Below are positions 10,601 to 25,600 of a DNA stretch of 64,000 nt, one piece after another. A program made the translations under genes and the position numbers. Each line of letters begins with the position of its first letter. Position 1 is the first letter of the stretch. This stretch comes from Bostrychus sinensis (Eukaryota; Chordata; Actinopteri; Gobiiformes; Eleotridae): assembly GCA_020698575.1 (NCBI GenBank), contig CM036248.1:14847729-14911728 (forward strand), written 5' to 3'. The notes beneath the pieces are model-generated. The model did not search any database, was not told the origin of the DNA, and was given only the letters and a program-made list of their open reading frames with translations.

Positions 10601-13600
10601 GTCAGTGAATGCTCTGTGTGCATGAATATATGCCCTCCTCCCGTCCCACTTACAGGGGTGTATAATGGGGCCCCTGGGGAGTTGCGCAGAGGGGCTCACA
10701 CTCACTGTCCTGTTGCTTGGTGTTTTGGTGATCCCACTCTATCCACCTATCCATCCCACTATCCTTAGCACTAACATTGATTTATTTCAGTTATGACTAT
10801 GAGACAAATAACAATAGGGGGTGCAGTTTTATTGCTTTGTTTGTGTGGGAGGGTTGGGGATTTGGGGAGTATTTTCTGAATAATTTTGCTAAAACATACT
10901 TTTACTTTGAGTGGAAAAAAATCTAACTTAATTTATTGAATAAAAGGAATTGTTGTAGCCTATTAATGGTAGTATTAGTAGCAGTAGTAGTAGTGCTCAC
11001 CCTAGATATAGAAATAGTAATAGTAGCAATAATATATATACTTGAAAAGTGATTTTTGACCTCCTAATGCATCCCTTTTATATGGTAGTAGTAGTAGTAG
11101 TAATAGTACTGTAGTAACCTATTAGTGATAGTATTGGTAGCAGTTGTAGCAGTAGTAATAGTACCAGAAGTAGCAGTAGTGCTCACCCTAGAAGTAGTAA
11201 TAGTAACCAAAGTAAAATATTGAAAAATCTAAATAAATAAAAATAAATAAAAGTGATTTTTGACCCCCTAATGCCTCCCTTGTTTTAGAAGTAGTACTAG
11301 GAGTAGTAGTAGAAGTAATAATAGTAGTCTCCCTAGAGGTTGTAGTAGTATTAGTAGTCCACAATAGCAATAGCAATAATGGAAGATTTGGTTTTATTGT
11401 GTTCTTTGGTGGGAGGTTTTTAAGGGAGGGCATTTTCTAAAAGATACTATAGTAATTTGCAAATGTAGTAGCCTGTTAGTGGTAGTAGTAGTGGTAATAT
11501 TAGTAGTACCTGTAGTAGTAGTCCTTGCCCTACAAGTAGTAATTGTAGTAGCAGTAGTGGTAATAGCAGTAATCCATAGTTATGGGACAAACAACAATGG
11601 AAATGCAGTTGTTTTATTGTTGTTTGTGTGGGAGGCTGTTGGGGATTTGGGGAGGGGTGGATAGAAGAAGGTGCTGAGTGCGTAGGAGGGAGGGCACTAC
11701 ATAGCTCAGGGCTGTATTATGAGTTCATGCTGAGAAGAAGTAGATCAGTATTAGCAGAGCTGTCCTGAGGCTAACAAGGACACCTGCCTGCTGCGAGGGC
11801 TACTGTCTAACACCTGTCAAGGAATGGAAACTAGGACTGTCATAATGGAGAAACTCTAGCTGACAATTAATAGTCACACAAAATAATGGTGGATTAGTAC
11901 TATTTTGCTAGAAAGTAGAAATTCGTAATATCACAGGACAGTGGTTTTCAAACATTTTAAACCAAGTACCACCTCAGACAATAATTGCTCATTGTAATAT
12001 AATTTTGATGGAGTAAAATGAGCCCAAATCAGGATAAATCCAGCTCTGAACTAAAGAATAAACCATGACTAAATCAGGTGTAAACCAGAACTAAACCAGG
12101 GCTAAACCAAGGCTAAACAAGGACAAAACCAACATTTGAGTCATCTACACTTCAGGATCAGAGCCTAAAATAAACTTGAAGTGCAAAACACCCCTTAGTA
12201 CCATAAGACGAAATCAGAGTACCACCAGTGATACCTGTACCACAGTTTGAGAACCACTGCCACTGAACTATGAGTTATAGTTATTTCATATGTGTAAAGT
12301 ACTATGTGAATGTATTTTGACACAAATGACAAGAAATACCTTCAAAATAATCCTTCTAATATGTCTGACGATCACAGGTCATGACTCATCTAGTGGTACA
12401 AAGTGATAGTGAGTAAAGTGATATAAAAAGCCACCAAAGAGTGTGAATACAAACTGGCTGTCAACACATCTTGTTAACTACAGCATGCCTGATATAGGTT
12501 TCTAATTTTAAAAAGTATTTGAAATCCTTTCCAGCTATCACCAGTTTCTCGAGGTTGTATTAAAGGTCTTTTCTGCTCATTTCAGAAAAAGAATATGGTG
12601 GTTTATGCAAGACACATTTCAGATCCTTAACTGGTTATTAACGTATCATATAGGGACTTCATTCTGTTGAAATAATTGCCAGATGAAAAATGGTGGTGGC
12701 TTTGTTTCCACTCAAGTGCCTTTAGACAATGGAAAAAGGGAATGGATGACGAGATGACATCATTACAAAGAGATAAGTCACGCTTTTCCTGGCATAAAGC
12801 TTATCTTATAAGTAACCATTACGAGGCACACTGACAGTGAAATTCAGTTCAGAAAATGTCTGCCTCTTCCAGTGACTATACTGGTTCGTATAAAAATGTT
12901 AAGATTTAGCTGCTTAAAAATGCTACATTTTATATAAACGCTCACGTCTCATCTGTAAATCATAACTGTAAAATACTACACCATATCACAGAACAACTTT
13001 AAGAACAGCTTTAGGACACATTGCAAAGTGAAATTATGCTGAGATCTGAGTCTGTGAAAACAAAATCAAACTGTATTCATTTAATAATAAACATATTGTC
13101 ACTGTCTTGAGTGAGTGAATGAATTAGTGTGCATTTAGTGCAGTTAGTAAACGCTTATGCAAATGTGGGTTTTAAATGAAATGTAGCACAGGACTGGTAA
13201 TTCTTTAAACTTTCATAGTGTATTTTTAACATATTGTTAGTAGAAAAGCCCAACTGGGGCCATAGTTTGCAGAATAGCAGTAAATATAAACTGTGTATGT
13301 AGAAGATCAGCTGCATAGGGTGTATTTGAACTATGTATGTATCTGTTCTGTCCCAATCCCTATTAAATCAAATGTAATAATTTTTTATGCAAACCATCTA
13401 ATATTTACAAGTCATTTCTAGTCAGTAGGCAGCCATGAAGATGACCATAATTTAAATCTGACTCCTGCTCCCTTCGATCCACTCATCTTCCCTGTATATG
13501 AAACACTCATGTGAAATTCAACAGGCCTTTAGCCCACGGCCCAGTGAGCACATCAATACGTTTGAGGAAATGACTGACATTATTGGACAACAAGGTGTGT

Positions 13601-16600
13601 CCAGGAGGGACTAATGCGATTGCTTTTAAACCATTGATTTTCCCAACAAAAATGTCAGTGTTTTCATTATTCATTCAGCCAAAGTGTATGCATGTGATGT
13701 TAAGCTTGGGAGATGCCCATTCATTGTTTAAGACAAAGACAGATGTATTGACTGGCTATCAATCTTTGTCTATTGAGTGGGGGGAGGGAAAGTGTGTCAC
13801 ATCTGCACTTGGAGGGACAAAATACACATGTACTTTATGACCAGTACAAAAGTGGAAACAAAATGCAGATACAGAGAGGCAGAGAGGCCAGATTGAGATG
13901 GCTTGGAGGGAAAAGGATGGTGAAGTTAGAGCTGCCAGGTTGTAGGCCTAGAAGAAGACTAAAGAGGAGCTTTATGGTTGTAGTGAAAAAGGACATGATG
14001 TTGGTTTGTGTAAAAAAAGAGGATGCAAAAGATAGGGCTAAAATGGAGACAGATGATTTGCTGTGGTGACCCCTGAAGGGAACAGCCAAAAGGAAAAAAA
14101 AAGAAGAGGAGTAAATAATTAATTCTCAACAAAGCATGCAAAGTAAATAGCTTTATATTTGAAGAGACATCAGTGTTGAGTCAGCAACACGACTCCTGTA
14201 TTCCCTCAGCTTTCCACAAAGAAAAATACTATTTTTACTTTGTATCATCCTGCCACCTTTGATTCAGTCATGAGCGTGGAGACAAACATTCAGACTGTTT
14301 ATGCTTTGATGGGATTTCAAGCACAGAGAAAACATACAAAAATAACCTACAGTTTGAATACACTTTTTGTCCACTTGCACTACTGGACTGTTTTGTAGAC
14401 ACAGTACATATCATTCTGAATTATATCCATTTGCACACTGGTATTATGGAGCAGGCCTACTGGTTATTTTGCACTAGCTTTATCCACTGCGCTGTTAACT
14501 GTTCATTTTGTCTCATTGCACAAATGATTTGTATGGCTTAATGTATCATTTGCAAATTAAGTTTATTGTTTCTACTTTCACTGTAAATATATTTACTTGT
14601 AATCTGCACACACATTTGTATAGCATGCTCATTAAGTGTATTATGTTCTTTGTATATCCATCTGGATATTACAGTACTATTGTCTTTATTGTGTGCATAC
14701 TGTAAAAAATGCATATCCTGTTCTTGCTGCTTATTGCACTTCTGGTTACATATTAACCTGCATTTTGTTGCCTTGTACAGGTGTAAAGACAATAAAGTTG
14801 AATTTAATTGAAAATGAAGCCTATGTGTTAGTAATATGAATGTTATCAAAATACTAAAAATGACCTACTGCTAAAAACTTGGAGTCACCTTGAGCGTGAC
14901 CCATTTATGTACGTAACAGCAGAAAAAGAGAAACTGCCACTCACATTTGCAGTGTTTGTCACAGAGCGCGGCCTGCCTCATGTCACACAGTCGTATGGAG
15001 CCCTTGCTGCTGCTGTAGGCGAAGGTGTGACACTGCTGCGGGTGAAACTCGGCCGACGTGATCACCTCCGTCAGCTCCTCCATGTTAGCAGGCTTGATGT
15101 CCACGATGTCTGAGAAGTGGTCACTAAGGAACCATTACGTCTTACAGCTTTACTGGTTTTGATCCGGCAAGTGGGCAATGAAAAATATAGATCACGTTGG
15201 TGTTAAATGGTCCCAGCTATAAATAAAGTGAGAGGTGAACATGTGTTACAGTAAAATAAATCAATCATCTACTCTTTTTATAATTACAATAAGCTTTTAT
15301 TATTCTGAAAATGAAATGAAACTTAATAACTTTTAAGAAATGGACCAACTGCCTCAACAACTGAGAAAAACACATCTATGTTTTTCATTCTATAGCCATT
15401 TAAAGCTTGTAAATGTATGGCCTATATTGTTTTATTGGTAATCTTGAGATTGTAAAACTGGCTTGCTCAACTACCAATAAGGCTAGTTAAGTGTATTGAT
15501 TTTCTCAGGCTTGGAAACAATGACCATTACAGAAAAATAGATAATTCTGCTGCAAAAAATCAACCCAGGGAAAGTAAAAAACATGCATCCTTCTCATTTT
15601 GCAGGTATACAGTGCATCAGTGGCATTAACAAATGTCTATTAATGTACAAATTATAATTCTTTGCGAATATATATATAGTCTGTGTGCAATTCTATAGTA
15701 GCTGGCTTTGCAGTAGCTTTTTCACTAAACCTTTCATTCGCCTTTAATTTACCTATATTAAGTTAAAACCTTTACCAATAAATCATCTGGTTAAAAAAGT
15801 ACATTTGAACCAAGGAAAAACTGCATATGGACTCTATGACCACTGGACAAATGATAGTGATAGCCTCTAATAGACTGATTTGAGAGGATACTGAAGCTGC
15901 GGTCGGTGATCTCCAGGTTCCACAGGTTCACCCGGAGGTCGTCGGTCGAGATGAACGTCTGAAGGTCGGAGTTGACAGAGATGGAGTTGATGTGGTAAGT
16001 GTGAGCATTACTGAACACGCGCCGGGCTGTGGCCTCTACCATCAAGTCCATAGGCTGCAGTACGGGCACCTATAAAACAAGACAAGGCTGTTAGAAATAA
16101 AAGGCTTTGTGGAAAAAAATTGCTTTGATTTGTTATATACTGTACAGCTTGTATTTCCTGGGGTGTCGATTATCTGCCTTTTTATGGATGTGCATCATCT
16201 CAGTTGCACATGGGCTCAGCGTGAATAGTCATCTGGTGTTTTTTATGTATGTCTTCGCATGGCCCCAGGGATGCATGTGACATTTACTTGACAAATCTTA
16301 ATGCAACAGACAGTGAGTGAGGGGGCTTCGGGGGCGCTTTGATGGGACTGAATATCTGTTTGCCAGTGACTGATCCTATTGCTTTGTTGGCCTCTCCTTC
16401 TACCATTCATGCAAGTCCAGAAGAAGTTAAGGTTTTTGTGGTGTAATGGAACATGCTTCTACCCCTGAACTAGAGGATCTTTAAGTTTGAGTCCATGCCT
16501 GGGCAATATATTTTTACTATTGTGTTTTTGTACATAGATAATACACCTTTCTTTGTTCATAGCCTTTCTTAAAAAGACTTTTGCACACAGCACTGTTAGT

Positions 16601-19600
16601 CTTTGCATGACCCCAGGGATGCATGTGACATTTACTTCACAAATCTTAATGCATCCGACAGTGAGTGAGGGGCTTCGGGGCGCTTTGATGGGACTGTGAA
16701 TATCTGTATACCAGTGACTGATCACATTTCTTTATCTGTCTCTCTCTCTCTTGCTTATATGAAAGTCCAGAAGAAGTTATCCCTCATCTGGTATAATGTG
16801 GGAACGCCAAGGAGTCATAAATGGCCTAAAGGCATCGCTGAGCCCTGCCGAGAAATGATAACTCAACTCCACAGTTTCAAGGCTAGCTCCCATAGACGTA
16901 CAACACATACACAAATGCACAGAGGGGCCTGCACAGAGCTTCAAAGCCGCTCTGCACCAGCCCGCATGCAGCCCCCCGTCGGCCTGATAAAACCCAGACA
17001 AAGAGGGGAAGGGAGGAATGGACGAGGCGGACAAATCTGCAGCATCTTCCCCCCTTTTTCTGGGGTTTGTAGCTGGCACTGACAGAGAGGCAGGGCGGCC
17101 CAGCAGGGCCCTGTCGCTCCACGGGTGTCAGCTCATTTTCATGTCTTTCACTGTCTGTCCGGAGAGACAGGAAGAGCATTAACCCAAAGACCCCAGCAAT
17201 GACAGTTACAACCATCAACCAGTGGCGTACAATGGCCCCTAGATCTTTCCCTGTACATACAATCAAATTGCTACAACAATATACTAACAGATAGGACAAT
17301 GCAATCTCTATTTACTAGAATTAGACATGTCCCTTAACAACCATTATCAGTATAACTTCAATCAAGGCAAGGCAAGGCAAGTTTATTTGTATAGCACAAT
17401 TCATACACAGAGCAATTCAAAGTGCTTTACAGAAAAAAAAGGCAAATTTAAAAGTACAAAACACAATTAAAACAATAAAATCAAATTTAAAGAATATAAT
17501 TAAGAATCAATTTAAAATTAAATTAAAAGAGAAGAGTGCAGATAAAACACAGTTGGCATATGCACAGTTTAAAAGAACAGTTTTAAGTCTGGACTTGAAC
17601 ATTGTCAGAGTAGAGGCCTGTCTAACATCGTCAGGGAGACTGTTCCAGAGTTTAGCTGCATAAAACTGAAACGCTGCTTCACCGAGTTTAGTCCTGACTC
17701 TGGGCACCAGCAGAAGACCTGTCCCTGAGGTTCTCAGAGTCCGAGATGGTTCATATGGGACCAACAGGTCAGAGATGTACTTTGGTGCTAAGCCATGGAG
17801 AGACTTGTACACAAGCAGAGCTGTTTTAAAGTCTATTCTCTGAGTGAACAGGAAGCCAGTGCAGAGACCTGAGGACAGGACTAATATGGTCATACTTCCT
17901 GGTTTTGGTGAGGACCCGAGCAGCAGCGTTCTGGATGTACTGCAGCTGTCTTACAGCTCGCTTAGTGAGTCCAGTGAGCAGACCGTTACAGTAGCCTAAC
18001 CTGCTGGAGATGAACGCATGAATAAGTCTCTCTAGGTCTGGTTTAGACAGTAAACCTTTGATTCTGGCAATGTTTTTGAGATGGTAAAATGCTGATGATG
18101 TTATAGATTTAATGTGACTGCTGAAGTTCAAGTCAGAGTCCATGATTACCCCGAGATTTCTAACCTGACTTGTAGGTTTTAGTGAAAGAGACTCGAGGTG
18201 ACTACAGACACCTTGTCTTTGTTTCTGCGGGCCAAAGATGATTATTTCAGTCTCGTCTGTTTAGCTGGAGAAAGTTGTTTCTCATCCACTCATTGATCTG
18301 TTGGATGCAGTGACAGAGTGAATCCACAGGTCCATATTCACCTGCTTTCAGTGAGATGTAAATCTGAGTGTCATCTGCATAATTGTGGTAGGATATGTTA
18401 TTGCTGCTTATTAATTGGCCTAAAGGGAGCATGTAAAGACTGAACAAAAGAGGTCCCAGGATGGACCCCTGGGGCACTCCACAGGTCAGGGCCATTTGGT
18501 CTGAGACACAGTTACCGATTTCAACAAAGTACTTCCTGTCTTCAAGATAGGACTTACACCAGTTTAGGGCAGTACCAGAAATACCTACCCAGTCCTCTAA
18601 TCTTTGTAACAGGATCACAATCATCTGGTATAGTGCCTGATAATGACCCTATATTCTCATAAATAGACAGGCCAGGACAATAATGATGTCTGTCTACTAG
18701 TATTAGCATTTTATCTTAATAGCAATAGTTTTAGGGTTTTTTATTGCAATCCTTAGCAAGTACCATACAGTGACCCCATAGAACCCCCATCAAAGTAAAA
18801 ATAAACATATACCTATCTAAATATCAAAAACAAAGAGACACTAGACAAGGGGTGGCAGTAGCTCAGTTGGTAGTGCTGTTTGTCCACTAACCAGAAAGTT
18901 GGTGGTTTAAGCCCCCTCCCACCATTGCATATTGTTGTGTCCTTGGGCTAGACACTTAACCCACCTTGCCCCCAGTGTCTGAAAGGTGAAGTGGTGAATG
19001 GGTGAATAGTTCTTTGATGTAAAGCGCTTTGAGTGCCCTTGGAGGTAGAAAAGCGCTCTATAAATGTGACCATTTTAAACAATATGAACCTCCATGCCCT
19101 TGTCCATGATGAGATTTTAACTCTCAATATGCTCAACACTGTAAATTTGTGATATTTTTCTAAGACATTAAAACTGCTTCTTTTTTATCTTTAGTATTTA
19201 GAACAAATCTTCCTGCTGTGGGGCCTATATCTGTTTATCAAACAACCTGTCAGAAGCAGGATTGATTGACATGTTAAACTACGGTCACAAAGATTCTCAC
19301 GAACGATGGGTTCATACGATTTTCCCACGTTGTACAAAATCTGGAGGTTATAGACATTCATGGAGGGGGGCATAGTTTCCTAGAGCCTTTTTAGGAAGTT
19401 GGTACGGCTGCCGTTCAATTCGCAAGAGCAACTTGAGGGATTCTCAAGAAAATTAGCTGATTTTCTGCCGTACACTGGCCGTAGAGTTCTTATGATCTCC
19501 GTAAGGGTGCCTTCGATCCTTCCGGTATACTCACGGCCATCTTACAAAAATTGTTGCTGTAAGGTGGCCGTACGGCACCCCTATGTGCAACTCAAGGCAA

Positions 19601-22600
19601 TCTCTAGGCGTTGTTAGGAAGATCCTACGGCTTTCGGCAAGTTTTGTTGGGATATATAAGTGGCGGCCATTCCAATATCTCCAAAATTCTGTGTTCTCAT
19701 CATCACATCTGCAAGAAAATTTGAGGTAAATTGTGTAATCTTCAAGATGGCAATAATGCCAAGAACACAACAGCTGCACCTTCTACGGCTGCCTTAAGCA
19801 CGGCATAGGAAATGGTTCAAAAATCATTTGTAGGGTGTTTGCAGCCGTTTGTGCGGGTAATTGTGGTCGAGGCTTTATTGAACAATGATTTCTACTGATT
19901 TCAATGTAATACATAAAACTGTATTCCTATCACTAATAAGTCATGGCCCCAATTGCCAAAAAACACAGACTGTAACCCCTTTCAATTCTGGTTTCTATAT
20001 TTTAGCATGCTTTTGTTCTTTTGCACAGTTCTATCTTAAAATCATATGTCTGAGCCCCTCACTTGCTGTGCCTTAACACCTCCCATTTAGATTTCACAGT
20101 AAACAGGATTGCCACAGTCCCGGCCCGTCCTCCAGGTTGCTATGATCCCTTGGCCGGCCAGACAAAGAGGGACAGACACGCTCAACACAGCCCTAATCTA
20201 CTGTGGCAGACGCACACACACTGTCCTGTGAGCTGAACCGCTTTGTGTGGAAATTAAAGAGGAGGCCGAGTGATAAGAGCAGGGGCACGAGAGGGGATGG
20301 GCCATTTTCACACTGGCAGCACTAAAATAACAATAAAGTCACATATTGTCATTTGGGGTTGGATTTTATGGCCACAATAATATACTAGAAACATTCAGAG
20401 AGCACAGACCCCCAGTAAGATATTGGCCCTGTTTTGTAATGGTAAAAATATAGAGCCAAAACCTGGACTTGAACTGATGGTAAAAAAGCATGGGCCCAAT
20501 AAACCAACGCCGAATGGAGAAATGCAGAAAAGGCTGGCCCCATAAATAATGTATGTTTAGTATGTTTGCTATCATACACCTAAGTTTTTATATCATACAG
20601 ACACACACAGATGTAATTCCTGAGAAACTACTTATTATAGAGCTTAGTAAAAGAGATTAGTAAAAGTTAAGCTAATGATATTCAAAAGGAAAACCTGCCT
20701 CGACAGTGTAGCAGAGTAGTAGCTGCAGCAGTGCTAAGATCGTTATGCAGGATTAAGCCCTATCATAGCCAGATGAGCTTTTTTCGGCTTGGGTTTCAGA
20801 CTGCTTAATGAGCACACAGAGGATTATAAGTGCACCTTTTGAAACACAGGTTCCCAAAAGGCAGAGTTAGGTCGCACAATTTACTTCACCCCTGTTATTT
20901 CTATATTTATACGAGCTGGGGTGTACATGTTTGTTTATACTTGAAAACCCATTCAAACATTAAACCCTTTTCTAAGAGATATGTATTGTAATCTCCACAT
21001 TATCTACTTATTCACACTTATCACATGTTATATTATGTGAAAGGCCTAGTCACCAGTCACAGCTTCACTTTAATTTTAATCTCAGTCAAAGTCAAATTAA
21101 TCCAGTCAGAATTTTTTTTTTAATTAATTTATTTTTTTTATGAAAGCCAAATCAAAAGAGGTATTAATTGGGATTATAAACTGTAGGTGTCCCTCACTCT
21201 CCTATTCACAAATAAATTGGATTATTATTGAATGCTTTTTGGGCTACTGGATATCCTGCTGTACTGTCTTTTTTGTCTATGCCTCCTTTACTTAATCAGA
21301 AGGCCACTGAATTGAGTAGGTGTGCAAAAATTGTCCTAGTACAGAGTGAAGTATTGCTCTATTGCAGATTATTCTTCATAGTTATTGCAGCAATATGAAA
21401 GGCTGAGGCGAGCATGGGGGGTGAGCGTGTGATGTAGGACCCCCTTTATGATCTTTATTGTATCACGCTTCATTTATTCCATGCATTGATCGTAATGGGC
21501 TGTGTTTGCAGTGCACCATTGTTCACACAGAAATAAACACATTTGCTGATTTTTAGTATTTGTAGAATTTTTCTAAATATTTTTTACAAGACTTAAAATC
21601 CATAGTGTTTTGGGGGATTTTTTTTAATTAGTGTGTGTTATTGTCATATAAACACTTTGCATTGCGCATCTTGGAAACAGAAATTATAACCATACTGAAG
21701 CCTAATAAAAGTCACCAGAATAAATAAGTCTTACATCAGTGGACATGTTTTACTCTGGCTGTTTCCTGTGATTGATTTGTCTGTGTTTACCCGTAGCGAG
21801 GTGATAGTGGATGGGTCTCGAATGCGTCCCTCCTCATCCTTCAGGTTGTATCCTTCCGGACGCTTGTCCCTTTCGCTGATCTTCCACAGCTTTACCGTTT
21901 TGTCTGTTGGAAACATCAGAGAGACACACAAGCATTTAGTTATGGCCCACTACAGTGACTCTCAGATACAAGATGTATGTGGGGGGCTGGGCAGACAATC
22001 TGGCACGTAACTGGGCCGAAGCCAACCAAGATGATGAATGGGAGCTGCTGTTGAGATGTCACTGATATCACTCCACAAGTTGCCTACATTTCTCTATTGA
22101 AATACACGCTGCAGCTGGAGGGCAATTTCCATTTCTGCATCCCATAAACACCAGTTACATCCCGCTGTCTCGCTCGAGTGAGGAGCAGAGCAGCAGCAGT
22201 CAGGTTGTAGGCTTTTTTTTTTCCTTTTAATTTCCACTGTGAGTGTGGGTGTCAGAGCAGAGAGGCCATCGCCACAGGACCCTACCATCTGCTGCAGCTT
22301 TCCACTACCACTCCTGTAGCAGCCATGCATGAAGCCTGCAATCTGTAAGACGCTGCTCCACTCATGTGTGACTCTGGCACTGGTGTGATAGTAGACTGTC
22401 TGGTGTCTGAGGTCATGAATTGGCGTCTGTAGCTTCTGGGGACCACACTGGCAGTAAATGCAATTCGGGGTGAGGTAATGATATGTGGGAGGTCAGGTTT
22501 AACAGGTTATAGACTAGGTAATTATCTGTGAAATAATGTACATTGAGTCAATGTGATGACCTATTAACATACTAACATACATTACATGACTTTACAAAAT

Positions 22601-25600
22601 GGCACACAACAATCTAAAAGTAAGTGTTCCTTATTGAGTCTTTGTTGGTCAACTTAACTCTAGTCAGGCCAACCAAACCCATTCATTCTACTCTTTCAGT
22701 AAAAATGGTCTTGGATGCCTTCTTATCATAGCCGCATTACCCACTGCTGTTGTATCTATCTTATTTCAACAATCTAAAATGAGTTTAGGCTTTGTCTCTC
22801 TGATTGGTTGTAGGTATATCCAGGCCATATATTCTGTGTTCATTGGCACTGTTCCCTGAAAACCCAGCTTTGACAGTCAAAGACCAGTCTAATTCTTGGT
22901 ATGGGATAGAAAAAGAATATGAATGTCACATAGGCTAACTACAATCCTACATTTTTGTTGACTGGTGTGATCATGCTAACCAACATTAGCTGTAACATAG
23001 GCACAGTTTACCTCCAACCACAAGGGGTCACAAGCTCAGTGTATTCTTTGTGCCAGTACCAAGTCTGGATATATGGAGAGGGGTGAGTCAGGATGTGGAA
23101 TCAATCAATCACTGCACACTAGGAGGCAGAAAATTTGCTGAGATGACCTCAGTGTGGAGAAGCCGAAATGAAAGAAGTTTAAAAACTACTGAAAGGTCTT
23201 AAAATAGTCACACAAAGCTGTATTAAAAAACACAATGTTTTCTAATGTTTGCATATTGTCTTTAAATTAGTTTCAATAAGAAATTTTGCATGAATCAGTT
23301 ATGTTCATTTGTATTCATATCACTGTTTAACAGTACACTCTTTTTGCATTTACTCTGCATGTTACTATGTGTACACTGTTTCATGAGAGAAAAACAGCTC
23401 AGCCTCTCTCTCCTTCCCTTCCTCTGGGTCATAATTAAACCATGAAAACAATGCAACAATAATAGCGAGTATATAGCTCATATAATTACATTGCAGCAAT
23501 AATGTCATTACAAAGACAGCCTTGTATGCAACGTGAACCTATTTGAATCACTGCAGTCATTTTGTTTGCCGAGTTAAGTGCTCTGAACTGTGACCGAGCC
23601 CTTCTGCGTAACTCGACAGCTTACATTAGCATACATTACTCTCGCCAATGATGCAACATGACAGAGTTGATTTAACTTTTGATCTTAGCCTTACCGTTGG
23701 TGGAGAGGAGAAAGTAGGCGGCATTCTGCTGAGGAAGCCATTTGATCTTGTTGATCTTCTCCTCGATCTCCAAACTCTTCAGGTAGTCGAACTCTGGCTC
23801 GTGGCTCTGGAATGTGCTGTAAACATTGTACTCTCCTCTGCGCTGTGGCTGGCTTTTACTCTGTAAAAGCAAAACATGACAAACATGTAACTTAAACCAG
23901 TGGTTCTCAATCTCTGGGACAGGTACCTCTGGTGGTGTATGGGCTCCTTCAGATTGTACTCAGGGATTTTTAAGATCCTGATTGAAGCCCAGTTTAGTCC
24001 TGGCATAGTCCTGATTTAGGCCCAGTTAAGTCTTCAGTTTACTTCTGGTTTAGTCCTGATTTAGGCCCACTTTAGTCCTGAGCTTAGTTCTGATTTGGTC
24101 CTGGTTTAGACCTAGTTTAGGCCTGGTTTATTCTTGATTTTAGTTTTGGTTTTGGCTTCTGGTTTAGTCCTGGTTTTGAGCCAGTTTAGTTCTGAGCTTA
24201 GTTCTGATTTAGTCCTGATTTAGGCCTAGTTTAGTCCTGAGTTTTGTAGTGGTTGTCTAGGCCTGGTTTAATTTTGAATTTAGTTGTGGTTCAGTCCTGG
24301 TTTATGCCTAGTTTATTCTTGAGTTACGGTTTTGATTTTGTCCAAGTTTAGGCCAAGTTTAGTCCAGAGTATACACCTGGTTTAGTTCTGGCTTAGTCTT
24401 GGTTTGGGCCTTGTTTAGTTGTGGTTTGGTCCTGGTTTAAGCCCAGTTTAGTTATGGTTTAGTCTTGGTTGAGACCCAATGTAGAATGAGTAAGATGATA
24501 CATGTCGGCCAAAATAATGTTTTGTGTTCAGTACTTGGTGTGAAATGTTTGAGAATCACTGGCTTAGATGAATAGCGCAACATATTCTCTGTTATTTTCA
24601 AAACACTATGCAAATAACAGTCCTGATTTCCTGTTTAAATGATTGCTGGTTACATTTACATTTGGCAGTCCCTCGCCGCCACATCAAAGAGAAAAATGCT
24701 AATAATTTGGAGTGAAGTATTGCTCTCTTGCAGATTATTTCTCATAGTTATTACAGAGATATTAAAGGCTGGGGCGAGAGTGGGGCAATGGGATGTTGGA
24801 CCCCCTTTTTATGATCTTTTTATTGCTCTTCCGCCTCATTTATTCCATGCATTGGATGTAAAAGGCTGCAGCGCTGCATTGTTCACACAGGAATATATTT
24901 GCTGCCATTTGAAATACAGATTTGCTTGGTTTTTGCAATGTGTGCATACTAGTATCACATTTTGTAATTTTCAGTTAAAAAAGTGACATTTGTTAAAAAA
25001 AATAAATCTGTGTATGTCAGAATAACATTATGTGTATTATCCATCTTGGCATAAATTATAGGCATATAACACAAGGCACCATCAGGTTTATTACTTCCTG
25101 TTTTGGTTCTTATTGCCCTTATTGGACAAACTGAGCACTGCTGAAGAAGAAGTACATTTTTCTATTTAAACTCAATATAGTTTTGGTAATTTGTTTGTAA
25201 CAGCATGTCCCTGCAGGGCTACCAGTAGGTGGTTGCAGGCAATAGAAAGGAGTGTGGAAATTTTGAGCTCTTACCATTATATTGCTAGCACATCTTTAAA
25301 GATTCAAATGTATGTCATTGAGGTAAATAAATAAAATATTTACTTACGAAGCATTACAATAACAAATCACTGTCAGTTTCATTGTCTGTTCTGACACAAG
25401 ATGGAAGGAAGATGAGGCAGCATCCCCCTTCAAACAAACCCTAATGCTTATTATGAGAGATACAAAAGAAATCAATGCGTTTACCCTGGCTTCAGTGTGT
25501 TTGTGCTGTCTGAGCCTTTCACTGAAAGGCCAGTGTAATTAGTGGTGCATTGCTGGCATTTCCTACCTCCTGCTCCCTCTGGAAGACAACCACTCGGCCT

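Noticed and set aside
11188..11664. Open frames rich in Thr/Ser or Val in the TAG repeat region
   Set aside because: They are translations of triplet repeats, with no conserved domain or splice context.
16696..17299. Overlapping open frames of 100-138 codons on both strands
   Set aside because: They lie in ppp2r2b intron 4, overlap each other, and show no recognisable family motif.
18247..18624. A host gene with a YADD motif
   Set aside because: It is the reverse-transcriptase core of a truncated LINE; adjacent frames continue the same ORF2 with frameshifts.
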